A DNA stretch of 64,000 nt, taken from positions 62,001-126,000 of the forward strand of contig VLTN01000046.1 of NCBI GenBank assembly GCA_008330645.1, given 5' to 3'. How positions within the stretch are numbered: position 1 is the first letter of the stretch; each line of letters begins with the position of its first letter. Shown piece by piece: positions 12,026-22,036 of this stretch. This DNA comes from Cafeteria roenbergensis. Lineage: Eukaryota > Sar > Bigyra > Bicosoecida > Cafeteriaceae. The translations under genes were made by a program, and so were the position numbers. Under the pieces are notes generated by a model. That model did no database searches. It saw only the letters and a program-made list of their open reading frames with translations, and was not told the origin of the DNA.

Positions 12026-12399
12026 GGCTTTCTTGGGGCGAAGGTGCTGGTCGGCTCCCCTCTTCTGAAGGGGGGCTGCGCGTCGCCGGCGCCCATGCGA
12101 CCGAACCGCGCTGGCAGAGCCGAGCAGCCGACCCACATGCTCGCTGTTCTTGGCAATGGGGCCGGTTTGCGGCCGCAACACCGGCCATAGGGCTCGCGGG
12201 GCCGCCCACGCAGCAGGCAGCGTGTGCGTTGGTGTCCCAACCGCGCCCCAGGGCAAAGCTCCGCCCTGCCGATCCTCCCTCGACAAAGCCCCAATCGCGC
12301 GTAAAAAAACTTGCCTTCGGCCACAAGTCCGACTGTGGCTCTGCAAGCGCAGCGCAACGGCCCGATCGCCACTGCGCGGCAGGACGCGCAGCTGCGACC
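12026..12399. promoter_or_regulatory. Shared divergent promoter interval, POC1 / unknown gene
   Basis: Only 374 bp separate the start codons of two genes on opposite strands, so both promoters and 5' leaders must lie here. I see no TATA-like box or named motif. Confidence 0.5.
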
Positions 12400-13706
12400 A
12401 TGGCCCACGACCCTGACATGTCATCCACTGCTTTGTACGCTGCGCTGCAGGAGCGCGCTCGAAAACCCGCCAAGGGCGTGATCCAGGGCCCTCTGCAGGA
12501 GTGGCGGCCGTCGCGCCGCCCCTTGCACCATCAGTCCGAGCGCGAGCGCGCAGACTACCTCGTGCACCAGTCGGGGAGGGCCGAGGACGGCGTCTTTACC
12601 GTAGAAAAGGGCGGGGACGGGTCCCACACCAAGTTCACCAAGGGGTTCTTCCGGCGCACGGGCGCAGCAAAGGAGCAGGCAGCAGCCCGGGCGGCAGCAC
12701 AGGAGGCCAAGGAGCGGCGGCGAGTTGCCCACGAGGCGCACCGACGGGCCGCGCTGGAGGCCGCCGAGTCGGTGAGTGGCGTGGCTTGCGCGCGCGCTGC
12801 GGCCCGACGGCAGTCCGCCATGCAGCGGCTTTGCAGCGGCGGCGCCGGGCCGCCGCCTTCCGCGAGTCGCGCTTGCGCCCGCGTCGCTGCCTGCTGAGGC
12901 ACGCCCTGCTTGTCCGCTCGCCCGCTGCGGCCTTCCGCGCCGCCCCGCCCGGCCACCGACCCCGCTGCCCTCGTCCTCGACCCGCGATGCCGCCTCCGTC
13001 GCTGCAGAAGAGCGGCTTCAACGTCGTCAGGGGCACCTTTGACCCGGCCAGGGGCGAGCCCGCGCGCGGCAGAGCCTTCAGGGACCACAAGCCCTCGAGC
13101 GCCCTGGCCAAGGAGGGGGAGCGGATGATGAGGGACAGCCACATGCGGTTTCACAGGGTGCCGGGGGCGCCCCGGGCCGCCGACGCGGCCAGGACGGCGC
13201 GGCTCGAGGCTGGCGGCCTGCCCGACGCCCCGCGCAGGAGCGCGGTGCTGGGGTACGGCAGAGCCGACATCGAGAGCTTCGGGGTGAGAGACGCTCTGGA
13301 CAAGAGCGAGTACGAGCGGCCGGAGCTGGTGCGCGCGCGGGCGGCGGCTGCGGCTGCTGCGGCGCGCGAAGCCTCCGAGGCGGAGGCGGCGACGCTGGCG
13401 AGGTCAATGGCGGCACGGCAGGCGGCAGAGGGCCCCGGCGCAGAGATGGTCGGCAAGTCCCGCAGGCTCAAGGCCGGGGAGCGGGAGCCGGACCGAGTGT
13501 TCGGACACACGGAGGCGAAGCTGGCCGCCGCCATGCCGGACGACGAGAAGAAGATGATTCGCTTGGATAGGGAGATCGCCAGGGCGGTCGGGCCGCGGCC
13601 GGCGGACAGGCCTGCGAACCTGCTCGTCAATGCGGCGCGGCTGGGCTACGAGAGGGAGCGGAGGCGGCTTGCGGAGGAGATCGCGCTCGTAAGGGACCTG
13701 CCTTGA
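12400..13706 (+). CDS. Unrecognised charged helical protein, head-to-head with POC1
   Basis: Two exons (12400-12771 and 13008-13706) join in phase 0 to 356 residues. The first exon holds a conserved-looking basic block (about residues 30-90, with PSRRPLHHQSERERADYLVH) followed by an Ala/Glu/Arg helix. The second starts KSGFNVVRGTFDP and continues with charged helical sequence and no membrane segment. I do not recognise the family. The style, and sharing a promoter interval with a centriole gene, make a cytoskeletal or ciliary role possible, but that is inference only. The frame ends at TGA 13704-13706 and converges on RPS5. Confidence 0.65.
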
Positions 13707-13976
13707 CCGGGCGAAACCGCCCTGGCCGCGCGCGTGTGCTGCGTGAGAGAGCGTGTTGGTTGCGGCAACCGGATAGGCTCGGCGAGGCGCCAGGCAGGCT
13801 GGCGTGCTCTGGAGCGTGCTCAGTGTGAGTGCAACGGAATGGCGAGTGCGTGGGCGGGGCGAGGCGAGAACAGAACGAGCCCCTCCGAGTGCACTGTTGG
13901 TGTCGGCGGCAGCGCGGAAGCCTGGACGCGCACACCTCCAGAGCCACACGGTGATCTGCCACCCTTGTCGGGTCGC

Positions 13977-14714
13977 TCAGCGGTTCACCTTGGCCACGCG
14001 CTCGATCTCGTCCTTCTTCTTGATGGCGTAGCTGTTGCTGGAGCTCTTGGAGGCGTTCATGACCTCGTCGGCAAGGCACTCGGCGATGGTCTTGATGGTG
14101 CGGAAGGAGGCCTCGCGGGCGCCGATGGCGAGCAGGAACACAGCCTGGTTCACGCGGCGGAACGGGGCAAGGTCGACGGCCTGGCGGCGCACCACACCGG
14201 CGGAGCCGACGCGGGTCGAGTCCTCACGGGGGGCGGCGTTCTCGACGGCGCGCACGAGCACCTGCACGGGGTTCTCGTCGAGCTGCAGGTTGATGATCTC
14301 AAAGGCCTGCTGGACGATGCGCACGGCCATCTGCTTCTTGCCGGAGTTGCGGCCGTGGAACATGAGGCCGTTCACAAGGCGCTCCACGATGGGGCAGGTG
14401 GCCTTGCGGAACTTCTTGATCTGGTAGCGGCCGGCAGTGTGCGGAAGGTACACCTGGTCCTTGGCGCGCACGGCGATGAAGTCGGTGAGGGTGGTGTCCT
14501 CGAGCTTCACGTCATCGTAGCTCCTGCAGGGAGGGCGAGGTCGCGGTAGCAGGCGCGGCAGCGTGTTGCGGGGCGAGGGGCGGCTGCGCGCGTGCGGCAG
14601 CGAGACCCAGTTTGCGCGGCGGCGCGACCCCGCGGGGTCCAGATCGGGCACTCACCACTTGCCGAAAACCTTCACCTGGTTGGCGTACTTGACGGGCTCG
14701 GCAGCGGCAGCCAT
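13977..14714 (-). CDS. RPS5: 40S ribosomal protein S5 (uS7)
   Basis: Structural protein of the small ribosomal subunit head, contacting 18S rRNA and the E-site tRNA. Two exons (14714-14656 and 14523-13977) give 201 residues, the usual size for cytosolic RPS5. Clear family motifs include KVFGKWSYDDV across the splice junction, [19 protein letters not shown], then [34 protein letters not shown] and the C-terminal [17 protein letters not shown]. The intron (132 bp) splits the Trp codon. The in-frame frame upstream of exon 2 is intron read-through, not protein. Confidence 0.97.
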
Positions 14715-15236
14715 TGCCTGCGAGGAGGCGCGCGAACCGGGAGGCGAGCGGCAACAAGGCGCGTTTGGTCTTCGCTGCTCGGCCACAACCCGCTCGAGGA
14801 CACCAGCAGCTGCCAGCAGGCCCCTTGCTGCGCCCCGCCGAGAGGACCGCATCCGCGCTCGGCTCAGACGCCGATTGGGCCCCCGATCGACCCTTCAGGC
14901 CTCCAGTCTCGGCGCGCGCATTGCCCTGCCGGCAAGCCACGCCTCTCCTCTTCCAGCCCCAGCCCCGCGGCCGCCCCGCCTCCCCCACTGCGCGATTCCC
15001 ATGGCCGGGCCGCCGCGTGCCATGCGCCGGACCACGACTGGGCGGGCTCACTGCTGTCAGGCTCACAGGAGGGGTGAGGCGCGCAGCGCGAGGCTTGACG
15101 ACCGGGCCGGCACGCCCGACGTCGGCTCGGCCGCGCGGGCTCTGCCGGCCGGGCCGGCGGCTTGCTGCCCGTCTTGAACGGCGCGCGGGGCTGCGCACCG
15201 CTTCCCGCCCTCGCGCCCGTCGCAGCCCAGGGACAA
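14715..15236. promoter_or_regulatory. Divergent interval, RPS5 / putative MED10
   Basis: This 522-bp region between two divergent start codons must contain both promoters. It is GC-rich and I see no named element or further gene. Confidence 0.45.
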
Positions 15237-15883
15237 ATGGCCGAGTCCGGGCAAAGGGAGCAAACGCTCTTCGAGCTCGAAAGCCTCTGCACGGCTGCGC
15301 TGCAGTCCGTGCGCGAAATTCATGTTTGCGCAAGCGAGCGAAAGCCGCCCGAAGAGGTCAACGCCGCCACGTGAGCCAAGCAACGCAGCGGGCGGGCGCA
15401 GTGTGCGACCCGCTGCTCGTTGGCCGGCGCGGCGCGGGGGGCGCCGCACCAGCGGCAGACATGCAATGGCTGATTCCCACGCTCGCGTGTGCCAAGCAAC
15501 TCCCCCTCCGCCGCCCTGCGTGACCGCAGCAAGCGCCTTGAAGCGTCGCTCAGCGCGGCCATCAAGGCTTCGTCCAAGGCGGACTCCATCCTGGTGCCAG
15601 AGAAGCTGCTCCAGTGAGCTCCGAGCGGCCGGCGTGCGCGCGATCGCACGAGGGCGCCGCCTTGCTTGACAGTGCTTTCCAGGACCCTTGCCGCGCGCCA
15701 TCCCCTCGCAGGCGCATCGATGATGACGCCCCGGACGCGGTGGGGCCTGTGGAGTGGCTCGAGGGCCTGACGGACGCAGGAGAGCGCGCCAGCCAATTCT
15801 CGGTCTCGCTGTCCAGAGCCCTGGACGAGGAGGCCGCGGCGCTGGAGGCTCTCGCCAAGGCCGTCCGCGCAGCCCCCGAGTAG
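15237..15883 (+). CDS. Small helical protein, possibly Mediator subunit 10
   Basis: Three exons (15237-15370, 15530-15613, 15712-15883) join in frame to 129 residues. The protein is almost entirely helical. Its length and a central segment, SILVPEKLLQRIDDDAP, match the size and position of the MED10 signature (VPLEV-x-EYID-x-G-x-NP in animals), and a helical C-terminus follows as in MED10. MED10 belongs to the Mediator middle module, which links activators to RNA polymerase II. The similarity is weak and seen by eye only. Another small coiled-coil subunit, for example of a BLOC or kinetochore complex, is possible. The gene shares its promoter interval with RPS5. Confidence 0.5.
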
Positions 15884-16378
15884 CTCCTCACCTTTCTACT
15901 CTCCGCTTGGCCTCGGATCGGCGTCAGCGGAACGCCTTCACGCCGCCAGCTCCTGCGAGTCTGGCGCGCAGACCCTTCACGTTGCCCTGCTCCGCCCTCC
16001 TCCTCACTGCTTGGCGGCCACCGAGGCCCATGCGGGGAGCGCAAGGTGTCCTCGGGCGCACGGGTGGAAGGAACGCTAGCCCCCCTGCGCCTGAAGCTGC
16101 GGCTGGCCCTGCTCGCCCGGCCGGGCTTCGCGGCTGCGTGTGGCGAACCTTGGACTACGGCCGCTGCAGAACAGCAGAAACCGCCCACTGAAACTCGTGC
16201 GGGGATCGAGGACCGCGCGCCCTGTGCCTTGGCAATGAGGCCGAGGCGCTGAGGCCGGCGAGCGTGCAACACAACCTCGGCTCGCGGGACTCGGATGCCG
16301 AGTGCGCACCTTTCGAGGCTGTCAGACGTGCAGGCGACGAACCCGCCAGCCAGACAGCCAGCCAGCCAGCCAGTCAGC

Positions 16379-16447
<69 letters not shown>

Positions 16448-16902
16448 GGCCGGGCAGGCAGAGGAACACTTCCGCTTCACCTTCCGGCTCTCGCGTCGGA
16501 CGCCGGCGGAAGCTTAGCGATTGGCTTCGCAGCCAAGTGTTCCCTTGGCCGTTTTCATGTGCTTCACTGGTCTCCCGCCGTGGGGTGCCTCAAATGCAAG
16601 TGTTGACGTGCACTTTCGCACCCCGCTCACTCGAGCTGCGGCTCTTCCCTTGCCGATGCTGGAGTACCAGCAAGCGCGCGACACGCAAGACGTTCTGTAG
16701 CACCCCGCACCCCTGTGGCGGCGCCACTCGCATCGCTGTCGCCGCCGAACAGCAATCTGACAGCACGACCTGTGCAGCTCTGCCGCAGCTACCAAATTTC
16801 GCATGCAAACGCGCGATACCGCCACGCGCCCAACTGCACTTGCCGCCAGGCCCGCAAGGCGCCGCTCGCTCGAAGGCTGGGCGGCCGGGCGCGCAGTCGG
16901 TG
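15884..16902. other. Intergenic region with a tetranucleotide repeat
   Basis: About 1 kb upstream of the next gene. The next gene's frame stays open leftward to 16264 through a Pro-Ala-Ser-Gln repeat, but I read this as leader sequence (see the repeat at 16346). Nothing else is recognisable. Confidence 0.45.
16346..16447. repeat. AGCC tetranucleotide microsatellite
   Basis: About 25 tandem copies of a 4-bp unit (CCAG/AGCC), with a few imperfect units at the left end. A 4-bp unit read in triplets would code a repeating Pro-Ala-Ser-Gln peptide in any frame. Confidence 0.95.
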
Positions 16903-18378
16903 ATGGAGCCCCCGGCGCCAATGATGCTGGAGGCTGGCGGCACAATTCTGATTGGCCACCCCAGGGGCATTGCGAGAGCCCGCAGAGATGACAATGGCGA
17001 ATGGGCTGTCTCCGAGCCAGTCGTAGCGTTTGGGAAGGAAGGGTCCTGGATCTACTCGATGCGGCAGCACAGGGGCCAAGGAATCGCACAGGACGACCTG
17101 TGCGGCACATTCGTGGACGCGGACGCTGGCCCCCCTGTGCCCGAACCTGTGTGGGACTTCGACGAGGTTCCACAAGGTCACGAAAAGCCCCGGGGCCTGC
17201 TCTTGAAGGGCCTTGGCCGCATCACAACGTCCGTTGCGATTGGCGGGCGGCTGTGGCTCGACGCCGGCGATTCGCTCCACGCAATCGAAGCGGGGCGCAA
17301 GCGCCTTCCAGGCCGGAGGCGTGTGTGCTCGATCCAGATGGAAGCTCCTCGCTCGGCATGTGACCACCTGGCCCAGGTAGGCCCATGGCGCTGCGTGACT
17401 CTCGAGGAAGGCCGGCTGCGATGGGTCGCGCTCGACCCGGAACGCGCTGACTCGGACGACCGCCACCTGGAGCTGCGTTTGCACGCCGACGGAATCATCC
17501 GCCACGGCAGCTCGGGCGCCCCTGCTGGCGCCAGCGGGCCCCTTGCCCTTCCCGGCGAGGCCAGCGGCGGCGCTGCCTCGAGCAGCTGGCTTCTCCAGCT
17601 CCGCTCTGGAGACAGCGAGCGGCCCTGCACCGCGTTCGCCTTTGCGTCGCAGCCAGAGCGCTCCTTCTCCCTCGTGCTCTGGAGCTGGCCGGGGCGATCC
17701 GAGCGCCCCTTCCCGGCGGTGCTGCTGACGTCGCTGCCCCACCCCGAGACGGGCCCATCCCCGTTTCTCTCCGCGACCGCCAGCCCGTGCGTGTGGTGGC
17801 AGTCTCCGGAGGGCGGCCCCCTCTCCCTCATAAACACCGGCGCGGCAGCAGGCCTGGCCCCAGCATGCGCGGCAGGGGCAGGCGCCGCCCCGTCCGGCGT
17901 GGCGGACTGCCCGTTGGCTCCTGGCTGCGCCTCTGGCAGCGCTGCTTCTCCTGCTGCGTCTCCTGCTGCGTCTAGTGGCTCTGCGCCTGCCCCTGCTCGC
18001 ATCGGGGCTAAGCGCGCCGCCAGGGCGGGGGTGGTGGTCGAGCTTCCGCTGCGAGAAGCGATCGGGTGCGTGAAGGCCGTCCCCGACGGCCGCTTCGTCC
18101 TCATTGCGATGTGCCAGGCCGCGACCGCCTCAGGCGGCCCCGGCTGGGTTGTCGACCCTTCCAACCCTGACGAAGGCTGCATTTCGCTGCCGTGGGCCCG
18201 ACCCAACGCCTGCATCGTGCCCCACGAGCTGGGCGGCTTCGCGATGCTCTCGGCGGAGGATCTCGCGACCGACGTCTCCCGCGTGTGTTCAAGGTTCCGG
18301 TGCGACCGGCTCCCTGAGGCGCGGCAGTGGCGCGAGCGGCACGGGCTTGTGCTGTGGCGCAGCTCCCACTTCGCCTGA
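16903..18378 (+). CDS. Hypothetical protein, possible beta-rich fold
   Basis: A single open frame gives 491 residues from the ATG at 16903. Sequence before about residue 200 and after about residue 385 looks globular, with alternating hydrophobic strands and many Trp, Cys and Gly residues (for example LGRITTSVAIGGRLWLDAGD and VKAVPDGRFVLIAM), suggestive of a beta-propeller-like or beta-sandwich protein. The middle is Ala/Ser/Pro-rich. No motif identifies a family. The frame extends upstream in phase to 16264 through the microsatellite; I chose 16903 because the upstream part has repeat composition and the coding-like sequence starts here. The gene converges on the RING ligase gene. Confidence 0.6.
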   Translation: MEPPAPMMLEAGGTILIGHPRGIARARRDDNGEWAVSEPVVAFGKEGSWIYSMRQHRGQGIAQDDLCGTFVDADAGPPVPEPVWDFDEVPQGHEKPRGLLLKGLGRITTSVAIGGRLWLDAGDSLHAIEAGRKRLPGRRRVCSIQMEAPRSACDHLAQVGPWRCVTLEEGRLRWVALDPERADSDDRHLELRLHADGIIRHGSSGAPAGASGPLALPGEASGGAASSSWLLQLRSGDSERPCTAFAFASQPERSFSLVLWSWPGRSERPFPAVLLTSLPHPETGPSPFLSATASPCVWWQSPEGGPLSLINTGAAAGLAPACAAGAGAAPSGVADCPLAPGCASGSAASPAASPAASSGSAPAPARIGAKRAARAGVVVELPLREAIGCVKAVPDGRFVLIAMCQAATASGGPGWVVDPSNPDEGCISLPWARPNACIVPHELGGFAMLSAEDLATDVSRVCSRFRCDRLPEARQWRERHGLVLWRSSHFA

Positions 18379-18571
18379 AATCCGTCCGTGTGCTTCGAGC
18401 ATGCCTGCTCTGTTGCGGTCGTTGACTGGAGCTCGCCAGGCGGTGCACAGTGTCTGAGGCTGGCCGGGCGTCGAGAAACACGCAAGCGCTGCAATCGGTT
18501 CTGCGCCCAACTCGCTCTTCTCCAGAGTCCCGGAAATACACCTGGACCGCCCCCCTCCTCCTCCTCCTCTT

Positions 18572-18590
18572 CCCCCCCCCCCCCCCCCCC
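18572..18590. repeat. Poly-C tract (C19) after CCT repeats
   Basis: Nineteen consecutive C follow a short CCT-triplet run (about 18553-18570), in the 265 bp between two convergent genes. Confidence 0.9.
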
Positions 18591-18643
18591 TTCCACGTCT
18601 CTCTCTCCTTTCTGTCCTCGCTACGGGAAGGCTCGGGCTGGGG

Positions 18644-19426
18644 CTACAAGAATACCAAGTATGCGACGAAAAATACGATGATCCCAGTCATGATGCGGAG
18701 CGCCTGCTCCTCGTGGTCGGCCCGGCTGCCGGGGCCTCGGAACTGCTGGCTGGTGAGACGAACGTGCAGCCCAAACAGCGCGGGAAAGATCCCGAAGCTG
18801 GCTGCATCGCCGGGAGGCGCGTGAGAGGCCGTGGCGGCGCGGGAGCTGCCGCTGCGCCTGATGCTGCCGTCGCCCCCACTCCCCGACGACACGGTCCGGA
18901 TGGACGGAGGGGGCGGCCGCGGAGGTGTCACAGCCGAGGCGGCCGCAGAGCGAGGAGGCGCGTGCGCTGCTCGCCTCAGCGGCGAGCGCCCGTCGGAGGC
19001 ATCTGCTGCCTTGTAGGCTGCAGCCTCCCCGGCGCCGTCCCCCGAGCCACCCCCGCTCGCGCTGCCGCCACTCCCGCCGTGAGAGTGCACGTACAGGGGC
19101 ACGATCGAGTCCTTTGCCAGCACGGTCTTGCAGGCCGGACACCTCGGCGAGCCCTGGCTCATCCAGCGGTGCAAGCACGCCCAGCAGTACAAGTGGCCGC
19201 ACCTGCGTGCACAGCGGCGGAAGGACCGAGCGCGCGAGAGGGCGGCACGCGCTTGCACGGCACCAGCCTCGCGTGCATCTGTGCGCCGTGCCGGAGCCAA
19301 GCTCGCGGCCCCGATTCCCCCGTGCGGGCGCGCTCACGTGGTCACGACCGGCTGCTGCACCGGCCCCAGACAAATTGAGCAGTCGAAACTCGCCGTCTCG
19401 AGCGCAGCCGGCCGCGCGGCCGCCAT
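18644..19426 (-). CDS. RNF5/RNF185-like membrane-anchored RING E3 ubiquitin ligase
   Basis: Probable ER ubiquitin ligase of ER-associated degradation. Two exons (19426-19338 and 19202-18644) give 215 residues. The RING finger begins FDCSICLGPVQQPVVTTCGH across the splice site and continues LYCWACLHRWMSQG then CPACKTVL, supplying the full C3HC4 ligand set. It is followed by AKDSIVPLY, the segment typical of RNF5/RNF185/RMA proteins. The C-terminus has two hydrophobic stretches (FGIFPALFGL and IMTGIIVFFVAYLVFL), matching the family's two-helix membrane anchor. The 135-bp intron splits the Thr codon before CGH. The frame is open further upstream (to 19636); the ATG at 19426 gives the expected short N-terminus. 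Confidence 0.88.
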
Positions 19427-19636
19427 CGGGGCTGCCCTCAGAGCACGCTCGACCGGGCTCGCAGACTGAATCGCGCGCCGGCAGGCCGTGGCCAGAGTGT
19501 TGGCGGCGGCAAGCCCCTCGGCGGCAGCTGGCAGAGCTGTGTGGCGGCGGGCGTGTGCTGTGTCGGCCTCTGACCGGTGCTTGTGGCAGGCTGAGCGACG
19601 CAACGAAGGTTCCGCTCTGGGGCCGGCTCGGGCCAA

Positions 19637-20784
19637 TCACGCGGACTCGGAGCCCGCCTCAGCTGCGGCCACGGGCGTGGCGTTTCCGTCGGCGGCCCAC
19701 TCCACAACGGAGCCGTCCGCCTGGCCGAAAAAGGCCTTGCTCGCCATCCCGCAGAAGATCCCCGTCTCAAGGACGCCCGGCACCGCCTTGAGCCAGCGCT
19801 CCATTGCGGGGACGTCCTCGATGCCTCCGAAGTGCGCGTCCACCACGAAGTGGCCGCCGTCCGTCACCACTGGGCCGGCCTTGCTCTTGGCCATGCGGAG
19901 CGTTGCTGTGGCCCCCTTTGCGGCGAGAAGGCGCATTGCCAGCCGGTACCCCGAGGGCGCGATCTCCAGCGGCACGCCCTTGGTCCAGCAGGTGCCGAGC
20001 CGCTCGCTCTGCTTGCGGTGGTCGGCCACAACCACGAACTTGCGAGCGGCGCTCGCGACGAGCTTCTCCTCCAGCTGGCACCCGCCGCCCCCTGCGCACA
20101 TAAAACCAGAGTTTGGGGGGTGGAAGCGCGCCACAGTGCACAAGATGGGGAGGAGGGGGGGCTGGCTCTCGCTGAGCCCGCCGCCCGCAAGACCGCCAGC
20201 AAAGCCGGCTCTCGAGCCCTCCCCACCACACCCGCCCTTGCAACCACACACGCGCCCGCAGGCTGTGTAACCCGGCACAACAAGCCGGAACAGATGCCCG
20301 CGCAAACACATAGCGTGGGTCCTGCTCACCCTTGATGCAGTTGAGGCTCTTGTCCACCTCATCGGCGCCGTCGATGGCCACGTCCAGCACCTCACGGGTG
20401 GCCAGCTCGGCCACAGTCAACCCTGCCTCGGCGAGCAGCTGCACGGGTCGCGAGCCGAGAGCGGAACGGAGCGCGTGGTGGTGCCAGTGGGTGCAGACGG
20501 CGCTCTGGCGTGCCAGCCCGGGCAGGCGCCTCGCCTTCGCAACTCTAACGTGCAGCGCTCACTTGGCGGGACTGGAAGCTGGTTGGCACAAAGACTGCGG
20601 TGGAGATGCGCAAGGGGTCCCCCTCTGGGAGCTTGGCGCGGGCCGCAAGCCTGTGCACCGCGTACACAATTGTTGACCCGGAGCCGATGCCCACCACCAT
20701 GCCGTCGCGCACGAACTCGTCGACGGCCTTCTCAGCCGCGGCGCGCTTGGCTGCCTCGACGGGGTCCATCGCGGTAGCGGCCAT
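19637..20784 (-). CDS. RPIA: Ribose-5-phosphate isomerase A
   Basis: Interconverts ribose-5-phosphate and ribulose-5-phosphate in the non-oxidative pentose phosphate pathway and, in photosynthetic cells, the Calvin cycle. Three exons (20784-20563, 20438-20330, 20091-19637) give 261 residues. The phosphate-binding loop GIGSGST, the segment PTSFQSRQ ending exon 1, IDGADEVD (D97, D100), IKGGGG (K110) and E119 match catalytic and substrate residues of RpiA. No chloroplast transit peptide is evident before the first Met, so a cytosolic form is likelier; an earlier non-AUG or upstream exon cannot be excluded. The stop codon lies 210 bp before the start of the next minus-strand gene. Confidence 0.95.
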
Positions 20785-21544
20785 TCCCTCCGCGAGCGTA
20801 AGGTGCGGCCTTCTCGGGCGCGACTGGTGTCGGGTCGCCGACAGAGCCAGGCGCTTTGCTTCTGCGCCGCTTGGGCTGGCGTTGCCCAGCCACTCCCCCC
20901 CCCCCGCGCGCTCGTGCGAACTGGACATAACTTGGTTGCGGGCATTGGTTGGGGAAGTGAGTCCGCGTTTGGCGCTCCCGGCCCTGCCAGCATGACGATG
21001 GTGGTTTCTGGCGCCGTGCACAAAAAGCCGACACATGCGGAGAATTGCGCCACACCCGTAGAGAGCGTGGGCGGTGGCCTCGGAGGGTGTGTGCTCACGA
21101 CTGCGCGATGTGTCCCGAGCTCGCTGTTCCAATGCTCGCGCGGTCTGACACTATGCTGCACGAGTCACGCCCCGGCCTTGCGTGCGGAATGCGGGTGGCT
21201 TTTGTTCGCGGCAGGGTGCCCTAGTTTCGGCACGCTCTCTTGGCCTCGACCAGTGAGCGCCCGGCGAGCTGCCCCTGTGCACGTTGCTGCAAACACGACG
21301 TGGGCAGCGGGGGAGGCCGTTCCCAGTTGCAGAGCAAAAGCGAACCTACGGCAAGAGGTTGATGCGCCGTGCACAACCGCCCCCCAGTGGGCCCTACGCA
21401 GGGCTTGAGCGGTACGAGTCAATTTTGGGCTGATGCGGGAGGATAGGAGGGGTGGTGGTGAGGCGAGAGGGGACGGGAGCGGGGCAGAGCTGGCCCAACG
21501 GGGAAGCGCTCGGCTGCTGGTTGCACACCGCAATTCAACTCGAA
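20785..21544. promoter_or_regulatory. Divergent interval, RPIA / CENP-S
   Basis: This 760-bp region contains both promoters. The half next to RPIA includes a C10-type run near 20898-20907. No further gene is supported. Confidence 0.45.
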
Positions 21545-22036
21545 ATGGCGGCTGCCACCGCGGACGGCTCCGCGGCGTCCATTCGCTACGGCGTCGCCAA
21601 AGTGGTCGAGGACGAAGCCCATGCCGCTGGGGGCACGTTTGCCCCGTCAGCGCTTCGCGCAGCGCACGAGGTCGTCTCGCAGTTCTTGCTCGTTTGCGCC
21701 GACGACTGTGCTGCGTTTTCAAAGCACGCCAAGCGCCAGACGATAACGCACGACGACGTGGAGCTGGTCGTGAGGAATTCCCCCTCCGCTCTCGCCGCAG
21801 TTCGGGAGGCGGTCGAGTCCTCAAAAAAGGGGCGAACGGAGCGGGCCGCCAAGCGCAAGGCCGCCGCCGGCGCGGCTCAGGCCTCGGCTGCCGTGAGGAG
21901 GCGTGGGGCAGGCACGCCGAGCTCCGCAGGGGCGAGCTCGGTTGCACCTGACACGCCCCGGAGCTTTGGCGGCGGCACTGGCGAGGCGGGAGAGTCGTCC
22001 GAACTTGACGACGCGGACTTGCTGGCGCTCGTGTAG
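21545..22036 (+). CDS. CENPS: Centromere protein S / FANCM-associated histone-fold protein MHF1
   Basis: Single exon, 163 residues. A histone fold covers about residues 10-95: helix 1 IRYGVAKVVEDEA, the long helix 2 ALRAAHEVVSQFLLVCADDC, then FSKHAKRQTITHDDVELVVR, which matches the CENP-S/MHF1 signature FARHAKR-x-TI-x-x-EDV. MHF1 pairs with MHF2/CENP-X, and the complex acts in the Fanconi/FANCM repair pathway and at the inner kinetochore. The last 70 residues are basic, disordered and end in an acidic patch. TAF9-type histone folds are the main alternative, but the HAKR motif favours CENP-S. Confidence 0.88.
   Translation: MAAATADGSAASIRYGVAKVVEDEAHAAGGTFAPSALRAAHEVVSQFLLVCADDCAAFSKHAKRQTITHDDVELVVRNSPSALAAVREAVESSKKGRTERAAKRKAAAGAAQASAAVRRRGAGTPSSAGASSVAPDTPRSFGGGTGEAGESSELDDADLLALV

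Noticed and set aside
16264-16902. A protein start with a Pro-Ala-Ser-Gln repeat domain for the 16903 gene.
   Set aside because: The peptide is just a 4-bp microsatellite read in triplets, and the flanking sequence has weak coding character.
19427-19636. An N-terminal extension of the RING ligase to 19636.
   Set aside because: It would add 70 unconserved residues and fill the whole gap to the RPIA stop codon; the Met at 19426 gives the family's usual short N-terminus.
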